Origin: Selaginella tamariscina
Taxonomy: Eukaryota > Streptophyta > Lycopodiopsida > Selaginellales > Selaginellaceae
Direction: 5' to 3'
Length of the DNA: 64,000 nucleotides
Assembly (NCBI GenBank): GCA_003024785.1
Contig: PUQB01000226.1
Location: forward strand, 289,001 to 353,000
Shown here in pieces: positions 1 through 11,494 of the stretch. A program made the position numbers and the translations under genes. The notes beneath the pieces were generated by a model. The model was not told where the DNA came from. It did no database searches and saw only the letters and a list, made by a program, of their open reading frames with translations. Positions within the stretch are counted from its first letter, which is position 1, and each line of letters opens with the position of its first letter.

Positions 1-34
1 ACACATATATGTATAGACACACACACACACACAT
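1..34. repeat. TA/CA microsatellite
   Basis: A short TA-rich stretch runs into a (CA)n tract at the left edge. Simple-sequence DNA with no coding sense. Confidence 0.8.
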
Positions 35-49
35 ATTGTTATAGTACGA

Positions 50-544
50 GTGTTCACATATGCTTATATATTAGAAACTAGTCACATACATCGGATGCAG
101 GAGATAAATCCAAATGGACGCTGTCACGGTGCTCTTAGTACTTACAGCATGCAGCCATGCAGGGAGGTAAAAACTCCATGCTATGTTATCCAACTATGGA
201 ACACTATGGTTGACATGTTGGGCAGAGCTAACAGGTTGCAAGAAGCAGCCTCACTTGAAGCTGATAGCCACGTGCGGACGAGCCTGTTAGGGGCTTGTAG
301 GAAATGGAGTAATGTGGAGTTAGGCAGCATTGGTTGCTCAGAACGACGAGCGACTGCTTATGTATTGATGAGAAACATTTATAATAGCCTAGGTATGGAA
401 CAAGAAGCCGAGCAAGAAAGTAAGGGCGTAGGGCAGACTTGGTGGTGTGGAGAAGGAAGCTTTGTGGCAGGAGATAGGATGGAAGGCAATGTTGCAAAGC
501 AACTGAAAACTATAGTTTTGAGCTGTGGTATGTATATTTCATAA
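50..544 (+). pseudogene. PPR protein C-terminal fragment
   Basis: The frame holds a PPR helix pair around MVDMLGRANRLQEAA, followed by an E-domain-like segment (SLLGACRKW, then AYVLMRNIYNSLGM) and a GEGSFVAGDR-like tail. In plants such E-class PPR proteins are mostly organellar RNA-editing or RNA-processing factors. Only the C-terminal part is present; the first 45 or so residues do not look PPR-like and upstream is simple repeat, so the ATG at 50 is probably not a true start. The typical spacing between 'SLLGACRKW' and 'AYVLM' is shortened. The tail closely resembles the minus-strand PPR remnant at 3.5-5.4 kb, which suggests two members of one family. It could be the last exon of a gene starting left of the window, but I favour a decayed fragment. 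Confidence 0.6.
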
Positions 545-979
545 ATGCGAGCGTTCTTTTATATATTAGTATGGAACTTACCTGTTTGTAGTTCGTAGCA
601 CGGACTTCATTTTTTCTGAAGCTTGATGGACATTTCCTTATAGAACTTCCATGTACGCGCTGTCATGAGGCAAGCAACAAGAATACCGAACACGCAAGTG
701 GCTACTGAGATTATGAATGAAAGCCTGTAACATCTGAGAATCTCGTCATAAAACCTGCAAAACAACATTAAGTATCTGCGAGTATATCTCTCTTGTATAC
801 TTACTCGCCAGCAACTCGCACTGAAAACAAGTAACTCCCAAGTGGACTAGCCATATTGCAAACGTTGTAGAGAGTCCCGTAATACTTAAGCCCAAACAAC
901 TCTGAGGTGAGTATGTACATGAGCACAAGTTGAGCCCCGTAACTAAACCAGATCATTGTGGAAGCTACAAACATGGCCG

Positions 980-1043
980 AGGGGAAGTTTACAGCAAGAA
1001 CGAGCTGGCCAAGGGGAAGTTTACAGCAAGAACGAGCTGGCCA
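980..1043. repeat. 32-bp tandem duplication in MFS remnant
   Basis: Two identical adjacent copies, 980-1011 and 1012-1043, each containing AGCAAGAACGAGCTGG. Because 32 is not a multiple of three, the transporter frame changes across it: the helix ending VLGQLVLAVNFP is encoded twice in different frames. Confidence 0.85.
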
Positions 1044-1512
1044 AGCACAGAAAACCCGAGCATTAGTGCAAAGAACGTAGGCCGTGGAATGTGGTATTTC
1101 CGAAGGCATATGTCTGAAACGAGGCCAATCAAAATACGGCCTAAGAAGTTCCATATGCTCAACAGCGATACAAAAGTCGCCACCTGTCATCCTTTTGTTA
1201 AAACTACATCGATTTCACTAAATAAGATTATATACATACATATGTGTGTGTTATCAGTTTATGGTTAAGTTATAAGTTTACCTCTATTTGCCCAAGGTTA
1301 TCGTAGACAGCTAACCCTGTTCCAAAGCCACAAGTTGTACAAATGAATATGAGTAGCATGTCGATACTGAAAACTCCTTGAAAAATTGTGTAATCTTCTC
1401 CTCTGGGAGGCCTTTTAAACATCACGCGCCTAAGTTTTCTCCATTTTGATCATTTTCTGAATGTGAACCTTCAACCTACATAAATAACTAAATATTCAAG
1501 TTGTTTAGGTTG

Positions 1513-1513
<1 letters not shown>

Positions 1514-1558
<45 letters not shown>

Positions 1559-1563
1559 TGAGT

Positions 1564-1598
<35 letters not shown>
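1514..1598. repeat. (GT)n then (GA)n microsatellite
   Basis: About 40 bp of GT repeats pass through GTGA/GTGAGTGA into about 36 bp of GA repeats, in a probable intron or gap of the MFS remnant. Confidence 0.9.
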
Positions 1599-1600
<2 letters not shown>

Positions 1601-2270
1601 CTGAAGGGGTTTGTCCCTGAAATAATTCAAAACAAATAAGTAATTTGTTTATTAATTAGTAGGTGATAAATTAATGTTTATACCAGATCATCCATTTCCT
1701 TAAGCACACCGGCCTCCTCAGCAGGTCCTGCAAACAATAACTATAACCATGTAAATAAATTCATAACATCTGTATTCTGATCTTCTCTCTCTCTCTCTCT
1801 TATATATATAATTATATATATGTGGATGTCTCTGATATAGGAGTACCTTGCTCCTGAGCCGTCAGTGTGCCTTTGGTAAGATTGTCGACCTCCTGTTTGA
1901 AGACAACAACAAGAGGAAGTAGAATAATAAGCAGCATAAAAGCCGCAAGAATCTGAATCCCATAGCGAGGAATATGCACTCCATGAAGATGTTTAACAAT
2001 GATAATAACCATTAAATACCCTGCTAATACGATTGAAATAGTGAAAAATATGTATGAAGTTATCTTCTCAGACTGGAGCAGCATCTTCTCCACTTAGAAG
2101 TCTTTTACGAACAAAGAACATGAAGGCCAGACGTACGCCTGGTGGGAGCCATGTCAAAAGAAATACAAAGTTCGCTGGGTCTTTTGTACCGTATATTGCC
2201 TCATATGCCATGGTAAGTATTGCTCCACTAAGTCCTTGGTAAAGTAACAGAAAATATATGTCAGGTACGT

Positions 2271-2272
2271 TT

Positions 2273-2312
<40 letters not shown>

Positions 2313-2336
2313 GACAAACACACACACACACACACA
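2271..2336. repeat. (CT)n / (CTAT)n / (CA)n microsatellite
   Basis: A compound simple repeat between two exons of the MFS remnant. A similar CT tract follows the duplicated MFS piece at about 5640-5660. Confidence 0.85.
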
Positions 2337-3545
2337 AAATGCTAAAGAACATACCAACGAATGCTTTGAGGAGGCCAATGAGGAAGCCACGGTTGTTGGG
2401 GAAATTCTTAATACAGGTAACCACGACTCCAGTATTTGTAAAGGACTGAGAGTTTGTCCCAATAAATATGTATAAACACATATGCCAGATCTGTGGAGCG
2501 GATATTCTCCTGGTTATTGCTAACCATATCATTAAGAATCCAAAAGCGTTTAAGACAGCTCCATGCTTAATACCAGTAGTGGTCCGGTAACGTCGTAGAT
2601 AAGTCCAGAAACTAAACCCACTTTAGCACCAAGATTTTGTGTGAAACATATATTATAATGTACTTAACGTATTTAATCTAGTTAACATTGATTACCTTAA
2701 AGAGAGCAATTGTGCTTATAGTCTTTTGTGTATAACCAAGTGTAATCTTCGTTTTCTGTGAGTAAAGTCCAAGCTGTAAGTTGCTCCTGCTGTTGACATA
2801 ATGAAAAATGTTGCCACTACCGCCATCCATTTGTTCTTAAAAACTCCTATTAGTAGCAACTTCAATCTATTAAGGACCATCTTGTACCTTGTAATCTCAC
2901 TTTGTCAGTATCTTGAACCTGGAGCTTCTAGCATATAGTGATCCTTAGTATAGTGATCTTGACAGATGCGGTTTTCTAAGAGGGAACTATCAAGGCATTC
3001 ATGTACAAACATGTGAATTACATATAACAGACATATAGATGGCATATGTTCTCTATACGAACGTGTAGAGACGCCGCAGATTTTGTTTGTAGCACATGGG
3101 GTTTTCGAGGATGTGTTTCAAACGAGTAATGTGACTTTGATGTACAATTCGTGCAGCACAAAAAACCAAGACATATTATATATATTACGAATTTTTAATT
3201 GAACTTATCTGTTCAGAACACGGACGAATATCGACCTGTCCAGACATTGAAATGCGAAAGACTCCTAGTCAGTCAAGTATACAAGATTATATAGTCAAAT
3301 ATACGAGACTATATCATATAACGACATAATTACGAAGAGGACATCTGACTCACGATAAGAAAAAAATAATTGAGAAGCGACCAGGGCTCTTTACAAGGAA
3401 AAATCTCATTTATCTAGTTTAGACTTGATTATGTTATGCTAAAACCCACACATGAAAACGAAACACTAGAAAGGAGAGAATCATGCATACACACACATAT
3501 ATAGATAGTATGTTTGTATAAAAAGAAACACATATATACACATAC

Positions 3546-5363
3546 CTACAGACTTTGTACCGAAGAGCTCAGTTGAGAAGTGACAAAGTTGTTGCTGTCT
3601 TTCTTACTCCTATAGATGTCACCCATGACTACACAGGCAGCTCCTGCATGGTTTTTGTCCCCAGACACTAATGCATCAAAAGCAACTTTGCCTGCTTCCC
3701 ATTTCCTGCAGGCACTGAGCAAAGCCATCCAAGTAACTTGGTTGGCTTTGAAAGGCATGTTGTTGACAGTCGAAACTGCCTCATGGAATTTGTTAGCTCT
3801 GCCCAACATGTCCACCATGCAAGTGTAGTGTTCCAACGTCGGCCTTACACCGTGCTTCTCCAGGGATCCAAGGTACGTTTCACTTTCCTCCACCATACCA
3901 GCATGGCTACAAACTGTGAGAATACAGTTGAATACCATCGCATCCAGTTTTAGACCAGCCTCCTGAATTCCCTTCACCAAACTAAATACCTGAGTCGTGT
4001 CCCCAGCGAGCTGTATCCTGTAATAAACGCATTCCACGAGACTATGTCTGGGGAGTGCATTGTATTGAAAACCTCCGTAGCATTTGTCATGCAACCACAT
4101 TTGCCATAGAAGTCCACCAGGACTGTCGCTACCACACCATCTTCTTCAAGTCCACGCTTGCAAACTGTACCATGCACCTGTCGTCCCACTGCTAGAGCAG
4201 CCACACCTGCACATGCCTTAAGCACAGCGATATAAGTAACGTGGTCCGGCTCACAGTCCATGCGGTGAATAGATCCAGAGCTCCCAAGCTCTCCCCATTT
4301 TCTGCATATCCCAGAATGAGGCAGTTCCATGTAACAGCGTCTTTACAATTCAGCCTCTCAAAAACCTCCCTGGCAAGTTGCATATTCCCGCATTTACTGT
4401 ACACCCCTACCAAAGTACTTGTGACAAGCATGTTGGAATCGAATCCACGCTCTTTGACTTGTCTGTGAATGACCATGCCCTGCTCCAGAATTATCTGCCT
4501 ATCCGACTCTGTCTCACTGGGCAAGCCCATGCATGCCTTCAGAGCAGCAACACATGTAACCTCGTTTGGTTCGCAACTCATACTCGTGAACAGAGTGAGA
4601 GCCAACCGGCTATCACCATTTTCCACATATCCCACGATTAAGCAGCTCCATGTTACAACATCCTTATGTATCATCTCGTCAAAAACCTCCCTTGCCAGTT
4701 GCATCTTTCCACATTTTCTATACATGTCCACCAAACTGCTCCCCACAACAATATCTATATCTGAATCAAACCCCAACGTTTTGACACGTTCATGAATCGC
4801 TATGCCTTTTCATTCGTCTGCCTCTCTGAATCCCTCTCAGTGGCCAACCATGCGCATGCCTTGAGCGCAGCAACACATGTAACATGGTTTGGTCGCAGTC
4901 CATACTAGTGAACATCTCCAGAGCCAGTGAGCTTTCCCGGCTTTCCATGTATCCCAGAATGAGGCAAGTCCAAGCCACAACGTCTTTACGGACCATACTG
5001 TCGAAGACTTCCCTTGCGAGTCGCATGTTTCCGCACTTGCTATAGATGCCCACTAAAGTACTTGCCACGGCAATATCTGAATCGAATGCATACTGCTTCA
5101 CCTGTTCGTGAATGGCCATGCCTTTCTCCATTATATCTGCCTCTCCGACTCCCTCTCCATGCCTTGAGCGTATGGTCTGGTTCACAGTTCATGATGGTGA
5201 ACACCAGAGCCACCGAGCTCTCTCCATTTTCTACGTATCCGATAATGAGGCAGGTCCATGTTACAACATCTTTGCAGAGCATCCCATCAAAAACCTCCCT
5301 TGCAAGTCTCATTACCACACTTACTGTACATGTCACCAATGTGTTTGCCACAATACTTAACAA
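3546..5363 (-). pseudogene. PPR protein gene, frameshifted
   Basis: The minus strand encodes a chain of PPR units in at least four alternating frames (5363-5040, 5185-4790, 4776-4192, 4330-3974, 4100-3546). At least four copies of the core LAREVFD...KD.V.W.CLI.GY are visible, spaced about 320-340 bp apart, with 'STLVG.YSKCGNM' preceding each. The 3' part has a typical end: VDMLGRANKFHEAV, MPFKANQVTW and ALLSACRKW. No DYW triplet is visible, so it would be an E-type or truncated protein. PPR proteins of this class bind organellar RNA. The frame jumps lack good splice signals, so I read a decayed gene. Its 5' end is replaced by a copied MFS exon (next entry). Confidence 0.75.
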
Positions 5364-5655
5364 TGATAATAACCATTAAATACCCTGCTAATACGATTGA
5401 AATAGTGAAAAATATGTATGAAGTTCTCTTCTCATACTCTGCAGCATCTTCTCCACTTGGAGGTCTTTTACGAACAAAGAATATGAAGGCCAGACATACG
5501 CCTGGTGGGAGCCATGTCAATAGAAATACAAAGTTCGCCGGGTCTTTTCTGCCGTATATTGCCTCATATGCCATGGTAAGTATGCTCCACTAAGTCCTTG
5601 GTGAAGTAGCAGAAAATATATATCATGGTACGTTTGTTTTCTCTCTCTCTCTCTC
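5287..5655 (-). pseudogene. Copied MFS exon fused in frame to PPR piece
   Basis: The stretch from about 5357 to 5655 is a near copy of 1999-2290, the transporter segment with DPANFVFLLTWLPPG and LAGYLMVIIIVK, including its flanking splice region and CT repeat. On the minus strand a 95-codon frame starts in the MFS copy (ATG at 5574) and runs directly into PPR sequence (CGKHIGDMYSKCGN) before ending at 5287. The junction is near 5357. This is a local segmental duplication that truncated the PPR gene and made a chimeric reading frame. Expression is unknown; both donor and acceptor look decayed. Confidence 0.7.
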
Positions 5656-5659
5656 TCTT

Positions 5660-7850
5660 TTCTCTCTAGAGAGAGAGACTAAATGCTAAAGAACATCAAA
5701 CAAATGTCATGACAAATTGGTTGTTGTAGTGTTGCTTTTCAATATATTGAATTTTACTAATCTGTTATAAGGCTTTAACTTTTGCAGTCCCCTACGATAA
5801 TATAATATTTGTTTCGGCTTATACGGAGAGATAATTTTATAACAAGAAGACATGGAACAACATATAAATAATTTAAAAAAGGAAGGATTGGGTAAGAACA
5901 TTCTAACGTAGAGAATGTAATAATTTATGTTTAACGTAACAACTCAAGCACGTTGTAGGAACAAATCAAATTACTACGGTACACACAATGTCTCGCTATT
6001 TATAATAAAGATTTAACGTGTTACTGGTGTACGGGGATCGTGTAATTATGTGATTAGGAAAAGTGAAGGATGAATCACATGTTCAAAATGTTTAAGCTTA
6101 TACAAACTATAAACGAGATTCAAAAAGCTATAGAATTATTCTCATTCAAAATGTTTCTTAAGTTATCAAAATTTATAAACATATTATTTTTTATTTAAAT
6201 TTTTATAAAATAAAAGATTATATCAAGAGTAAATACATTAGTATTCTTCAACTTTTTATTAATATGTTGAGTATTTGGAAGGCATTTTTTTTTTTATTTC
6301 ACTATCATTGTTGCAATAGATAATAAAAAATTTCATTATTATTATTATTATTGTTATACTTTATTTATAAATTACTGAGTCATATTTAAACTACAAAATA
6401 TAAAGATGCTTCTAAAATATACAAATATTTATTTTCAAAAATTATAAAAGATTATCTTCAATTCTCGAAAATCAGTTTAAAGGCCTTTTGTAGACCATAC
6501 ATTCCATGTATTTGCATGTTTATTCAATATGTGATCCCGTTCAAGCATATTTTAAAAAGAAGCTGAAAGCCCATTGATAAATGTTATAGAAACTCCCGTA
6601 CACGTGTGTGTATATATGTATGCATGTGTATCTTACACTCTATTTATTAATTTACCCACGCCGTTGCCACACAGTTTGCTAAATATGTTGTCAAAGAATG
6701 CATGTTGTTTTACTTTAACAACTTGATTAACCCTTTCACTTCCATGTAAGTCCCCTCGGCATAGTCTCCCTAGCCTAGAATTAAATATAAGAGAGAGAGA
6801 TTGAGAGGGGGGAGGGAGGGTACCTTGTTAGTAATATTTATAAAGATCTTTTTTTCTAAAGATTGTTATAAGCATGTCTAAGTTGTAGAACGGAAAATGT
6901 AAACTCCACCACATATTTTTAGGGCTATTACAATTAGCACGTTTACTAGTTCATATAGTGTATAGGACCTTAGGTATTTCTATATCAACATGAAAAGCAT
7001 CGTTTCCTCTCAAGAGTTTAGATAAACAGTAATAAATAAAGTGTAAGTTTCTCCTCATTCTTAATTTAATATTGTTACTTGTGATTTTTTTCAAAGTGGC
7101 TTGTTTAGGTTACTTTACCTTATGTTTATGCAAGTTAATATATTATACACTTTTACAAGAAATGACTTATGAAGTGGATTATGTAAATACTAAGTCTGCA
7201 CGTTATTAAAAATAACTTAACTCAAGATTCAATATCAATTTTGGCAATAGTGTTTAAACAGGGAAAGGCTTATGTTTAAATGTGCATCTTTCACTTTAAA
7301 AAATGGGGCATATTCAAACATAACAATGAACACTACATTCTGACAAAAATGAGGAATGAGTTCATGCTTTAGTGCATGCTTCAAGAGTGTAACTCAAGAA
7401 GCAGACTATAGTGATGTAATAGAAAGTCGAATATTAATATATGATGAATATGTAAGTAGTTGTGTTCAAAATTCAATGTAATCAAAGTATATTTGATGTT
7501 TATAATATTTTGATGACGTTGGCTATAAGTACATTAGGTGAAATAATTTATTAAGTTTAAATCATTTGAAGTGTCCATGTTTAATTTAGTTAATTCAACT
7601 AACTTAATTATAATTGTATTCATATGAGATCACAAGGGAGACTTGAGATATAACTTGTGGATTTTGCATTTTTTATCAATACAATTTTGGGATAGATGTG
7701 ATTTACTAGAATTAGAAATATTGGAAACATAATTTACATTTATATTTAATGGAGAACTTGCAAAGGCGTTCAGTGCACGCTTGTGCATTTTATTGTTAAC
7801 TCTTTAAGAATAAAATTTGTAATGTTGTTTGCACTATGGGATATGTCACA
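5660..7850. other. AT-rich intergenic DNA, no gene seen
   Basis: About 2.2 kb of AT-rich sequence with short (ATT)n near 6338 and (GA)n near 6790. I see no frame of convincing composition, no tRNA-like fold and no transposon ends. Confidence 0.6.
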
Positions 7851-8373
7851 ACCTTTCCCTCTCCCCTTAAGCCAATTATGCAAAGGGCCAATTGGTGTTT
7901 ATAAGAGGGCCCCGATCATGATGATTTAGGTCCGCTTGGGTCGTTTTGCCACATATCCCACAATCTTTACCCAGGTAAAACAACTCACAGGTTAGAATTA
8001 TGACACTCTCCACCCATTTAAGAAAGTGGATGATTTACATTGTGTGACCACTTGGCTGTACTCGCAACACATGTTAATCGGGCTAGAGGCATTTTTACTT
8101 ACCGCTTGGCTCACACCCAACTCAGAGGCGATCCCCACATTGTGTGACCGCTTGGCTGTACTTGCATCACATGTCAATTGGGTCAAAGGCAATCTTAAAG
8201 GCGTTTGGCTCACACCCAGCTCAGAGGCAATCCCCTACATTGTGTGACCGCTTGGCTATACTCCATCACATGTCAATCGGGCCAGAGGCATTTCTACTTA
8301 CGCCAACCTTAGTGAGCACCATGATAGAACTAGGATCTTAAACAAGGGTAATTCCTTGCTTAATAAGAGCATC
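7848..8373. repeat. Possible old LTR remnant with ~100-bp tandem repeat
   Basis: The stretch from 8037 to about 8305 holds about 2.7 copies of a unit near 100 bp, each starting ACATTGTGTGACC and containing TTGGCT and CACATGT; copies begin near 8037, 8136 and 8236. It is preceded by 'TGTCACAACC', which resembles LTR starts, and by GC-richer sequence than the DNA to its left. The LTR reading is a guess; the tandem repeat is seen directly. Confidence 0.55.
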
Positions 8374-9349
8374 TGTCATAGTTTTTACTATGACTCGACC
8401 CTTTACTTTGGGGTTTGACTGTTGTTACCTACCGAGTTGTGTGACGAACCCTAGATGTAGTAGGAAACAGGCCCACTTAGTGCACTTGGGTATCTGGTGA
8501 TGGTCCGGCCGGGTGTCATTAGGTATTTGCAGGAAACTCTAGGCGAAGCTAGAACTTACCTTCTAGAAACTCTCCCCCGGTTTGACGTTCCAGGTTAGGG
8601 TTTTCTAAAGTATAGCTTGTCAAAAAGGGTTAGGGACACCCTAGGGTTGACCTAACCCTAGGGTTGCCCTAACCCCACGCCCTAATACCCCCCCCTAGGG
8701 GTTAGGTTTAGGGTTAGGTTAGGACAACCATTTTCTCTAAGGGCTGGCATTTCCGTGCCAGCCCACTTACTCATTTAGGTAAACAGGGGGGGGGGGGTCC
8801 GTCACATAAATAAGGTAGAGTATATGTAGTGAGGCTTCCTGGGTTCAAAAGAGAGCTCGTTAACCTCCTACCGGTGCAAGCTAAGCTTGTGTCGTCAAGG
8901 TGCAACCCTCTGTTGTGCCGCCCAAACTTCCACACGACAGGGGTACAACCCACCCTAGGGTTAGACTATCCTTATCGTTGGCAGGATCTTGCCTTTGAGA
9001 CAAGGGCACGTCACTTCCAAGGAGTTAGCCAGATTCCTTGGTCCGAAAACCTGCTCGCAAGCTCAAAGGTATTGCCCGAGTTCACGTTCCGCAGAACTAG
9101 TGGTTGAGGCCTTGCTCCGGCCGCCTCAACCACGCCAAGCTAGGAACAACACCTATAACTCGGCTAGTCCGTGCATCCTGATTCACAAGGTGAGTCTCGT
9201 TCGTGGACTTGGTCAGTTAGGGTTTAAGTTCCTAAGGTTGGGTTCCTAATACGGGTTACTTTACCAGATTCCGTGGGGTTTCCAGAGAGGGGATTCCAGG
9301 GTTGGCACCTGGCAAGCCGCCTTTGTGGCACCAGGTAAAAACTCTGACA
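8374..9349 (+). repeat. 5' LTR of the first Ty3 element
   Basis: Starts TGTCATAG and ends CTCTGACA. It contains a block at about 8636-8730 rich in CCCTAA/TTAGGG-like motifs, a poly-G run near 8786, and sequence repeated at 14830-15806. Confidence 0.9.
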
Positions 9350-9364
9350 ATTGGTATCGGAGCA
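9350..9364 (+). promoter_or_regulatory. Primer-binding site (tRNA-iMet type)
   Basis: ATTGGTATCGGAGCA directly follows the 5' LTR. TGGTATC.GAGC is the usual complement of the initiator tRNA-Met 3' end in plant LTR elements. Confidence 0.8.
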
Positions 9365-9789
9365 AGTTCTCTGCGGTCAGTAGGACTACCTTAAGTCATA
9401 GAGTGTTTCAATGTTTAGATAACTCTAAATTCTTGATCTACTCTATCGCTTTGGTTAACATGTCTGTATTCTGCGCAGAGAGTTTGATCCTGTGAGTTGT
9501 CAAACTTCGGAGAACACTTGCTCAGTGAGTCGGCGTGAGATTCTAGGTATGTCCGAAAGTCTTATGCTAGTTAAGCTGATGTGTGTGGGTGTACAACCTG
9601 TGCAGGGTGTTTCCAACTTAACATTGGGAATATTCCGAGCATATTCTCCGAGTGTTGAAACTAGGGTTCAATACGATGAGCAAGAAAGCAACCGGAGCCT
9701 GAGGCAGAGAGGGCTGTCGCAGAGGCTCAAAATGAGGAGATGGATGAGCTGATCCAGGTCGACCCCCTAGGGCTAGGCAGCGACCTGGT

Positions 9790-10824
9790 TGGCGTGAAAT
9801 AATGATGGATGCCCTAAACGAACTTCGAGGGGATGTCTTGGGTTGAATGACAGAATCGATAATGTTGCCGTTCGGATTCCAACGAATACGGCAGTGCCAG
9901 ATGTTCCGCAACCAGACACACGGAAAAAGAAGAAGAAGCATGACTCAGAGTCAGGTTCCTCTGAATCAGATTCTTCGACGGAAGTAGTGGTGGAGGTCCC
10001 AGTAAATTCAAACCGGTAAAGCCTTCGAATTTCATGGGTTCAAAGGATTACAAGGTTTTGGATGACTGGTTGTATGATATGGAAAGCTATTTCGAGGCTG
10101 CTTCCGTGAGAAAGACAGAAAAGGTTGCATGTGCCAAGCAGTTTCTTAAAGAAGAAGCTAAGACTTGGTGGCGAATTGTTGAAGGTGAACGTGGATACCG
10201 AAACAGCTGGAAGCACATGAAAAAGGAGATCAAAAAGCAGTATATGCCGGATGATCTCGGTTTGCGATTGCGTGCTGACCTGGCACTTTGTCAACAGGGA
10301 GTTCGGGGAAGTCCAATGGACCACGTTTATCGATTCGAAAGTGTACGGCGATTGGTGCCAAATATGAGCGATGATGAAGCTCGAAGTTGCTTCATGGCTA
10401 GCTTGAATGAGAAAACGCGAAGGGAGATCTTAAGGTACAAGCCACAAGCTATCGGGAATGTCAAGAGGCAGCTCAAAAGGTTGCTTATGGCATGTCGTTA
10501 GAAGACTTGTACAAAGGGGAGGAAGCAAAACCTAAATCAAGGAGGTTTCCTCCAAAGTCTGGGTTCAGAAGGTTTGATGGAAGACCAATCATCACCATCA
10601 ATTCGAAGTGCAAGTCCCTTTGTCGGTAGTTCCAAGTTTTCGGACACATCAAGACCCACCGGATTTCGGAAACCATTGGCGTTACCCCTCCTCAGCAGCC
10701 AAAGGATCGGCTCCAAAGTCTGCTCCCCCGCGTTCCGCAGGCGGGGTCGTGTTATAATTGTAACAAGCCTGGTCATTTTGCTAAAGAGTGTCCGGCACCC
10801 TCACAACAATCAGGACATTTCAAG
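9790..10824 (+). pseudogene. gag of first Ty3 element
   Basis: The capsid-like core is the 155-codon frame at 10034-10501 (DDWLYDMESYFEAA, then AKTWWRIVEG and YRFESVRRLVP), matching the retrotransposon gag domain pattern. Earlier sequence from about 9790 continues gag in other frames. Downstream, in a further frame at about 10745-10790, is a zinc knuckle CYNCNKPGHFAKEC, the CCHC box that binds template RNA. At least two frameshifts separate these parts, so no intact Gag is made. Confidence 0.8.
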
Positions 10825-10827
10825 GCG

Positions 10828-11235
10828 ATGGTAGAAGAGGAAGTTGCTGAACCAGAAACGCTTGAAGATCCGGAAGATGAGTCAGAAGAGGTAATGTTGT
10901 GCCAGACACAACCTGCCTTATTCGCTATTCAAGACAAAACTGACCCTTTGCTATATTTGACAGGAAGGATACGAGGGGACCGAGTCCGAATGATGATCGA
11001 TACTGGAGCAACATACAACTTCATATCGACTAGTCTAGCTCGTCGATTGAATTTGGATGTAATAAAGATGTGTGAAATAAAGATCAATTTTGGCAAAGGT
11101 TCTCAAAATACTAATAATATAGCAAGGGCAGTTCCTGTCCAAATCAAAGATTGGAAGGCTAAGCTAGACTTAGTTGTCTTGAATATGACGGGGTTTGACT
11201 TTGTTTGGGTATGGAATGGTTCCATAAACATGTAA
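10828..11235 (+). pseudogene. Aspartic protease region of first Ty3 element
   Basis: The frame reads on from the zinc knuckle. The motif MMIDTGATYNFIS near 10990 is the retropepsin active-site loop (DTGA), followed by SLARRLNL. The end of the domain (...FDFVWVWNGSINM, expected to read like LGMDWL) is frame-shifted. It would cleave the polyprotein; it is inactive as read. Confidence 0.8.
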
Positions 11236-11494
11236 TCGAAATGAGGGGTTCCGGAGATAATCGAATCACGCTTGCAGCAGATAAAGAAGCCATTAGAAAA
11301 ACACGCTCAGAATGGAAACGCTAACTGATAAGGATTGGAATCCTATGTTCCTTACCTTGACTCAGTTGCGTAAAGCAGTTAGACATCGGGAACGTGTGTT
11401 TCTTGCAATGGTTTTGGATACTGGTGAAGTCAAAATAGGAGATGGTCAAGAACTGTTCCGAACCTATTTTGGAAGTCTTGAACATGTTTAGGAT

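Larger units (their letters stand above)
607..2880 (-). pseudogene. Nodulin-like / MFS transporter (NFD4-type), broken
   Basis: Read on the minus strand from an ATG at 2880, the pieces follow the order of plant nodulin-like MFS membrane transporters. An N-terminal stretch (FKNKWMAVVATFFIMSTAGATYS) ends near 2770. A nodulin-like segment with SFTNTGVVVTCIKNFPNNRG lies at 2532-2308. A loop plus two membrane helices lie at 2242-1812. A segment with TTCGFGTGLAVYDNLGQIE is near 1370-1285, an MFS helix pair (IWNFLGRILIGLVSDI) lies at 1183-989, and a last helix ends at a stop at 607-609. Frameshifts are visible near 2770 and 2580, and a 32-bp tandem duplication at 980-1043 shifts the frame again. Some gaps are likely short introns. 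The substrate of this family is mostly unknown. I call it a pseudogene; a multi-exon gene with sequence errors is the alternative. Confidence 0.65.
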
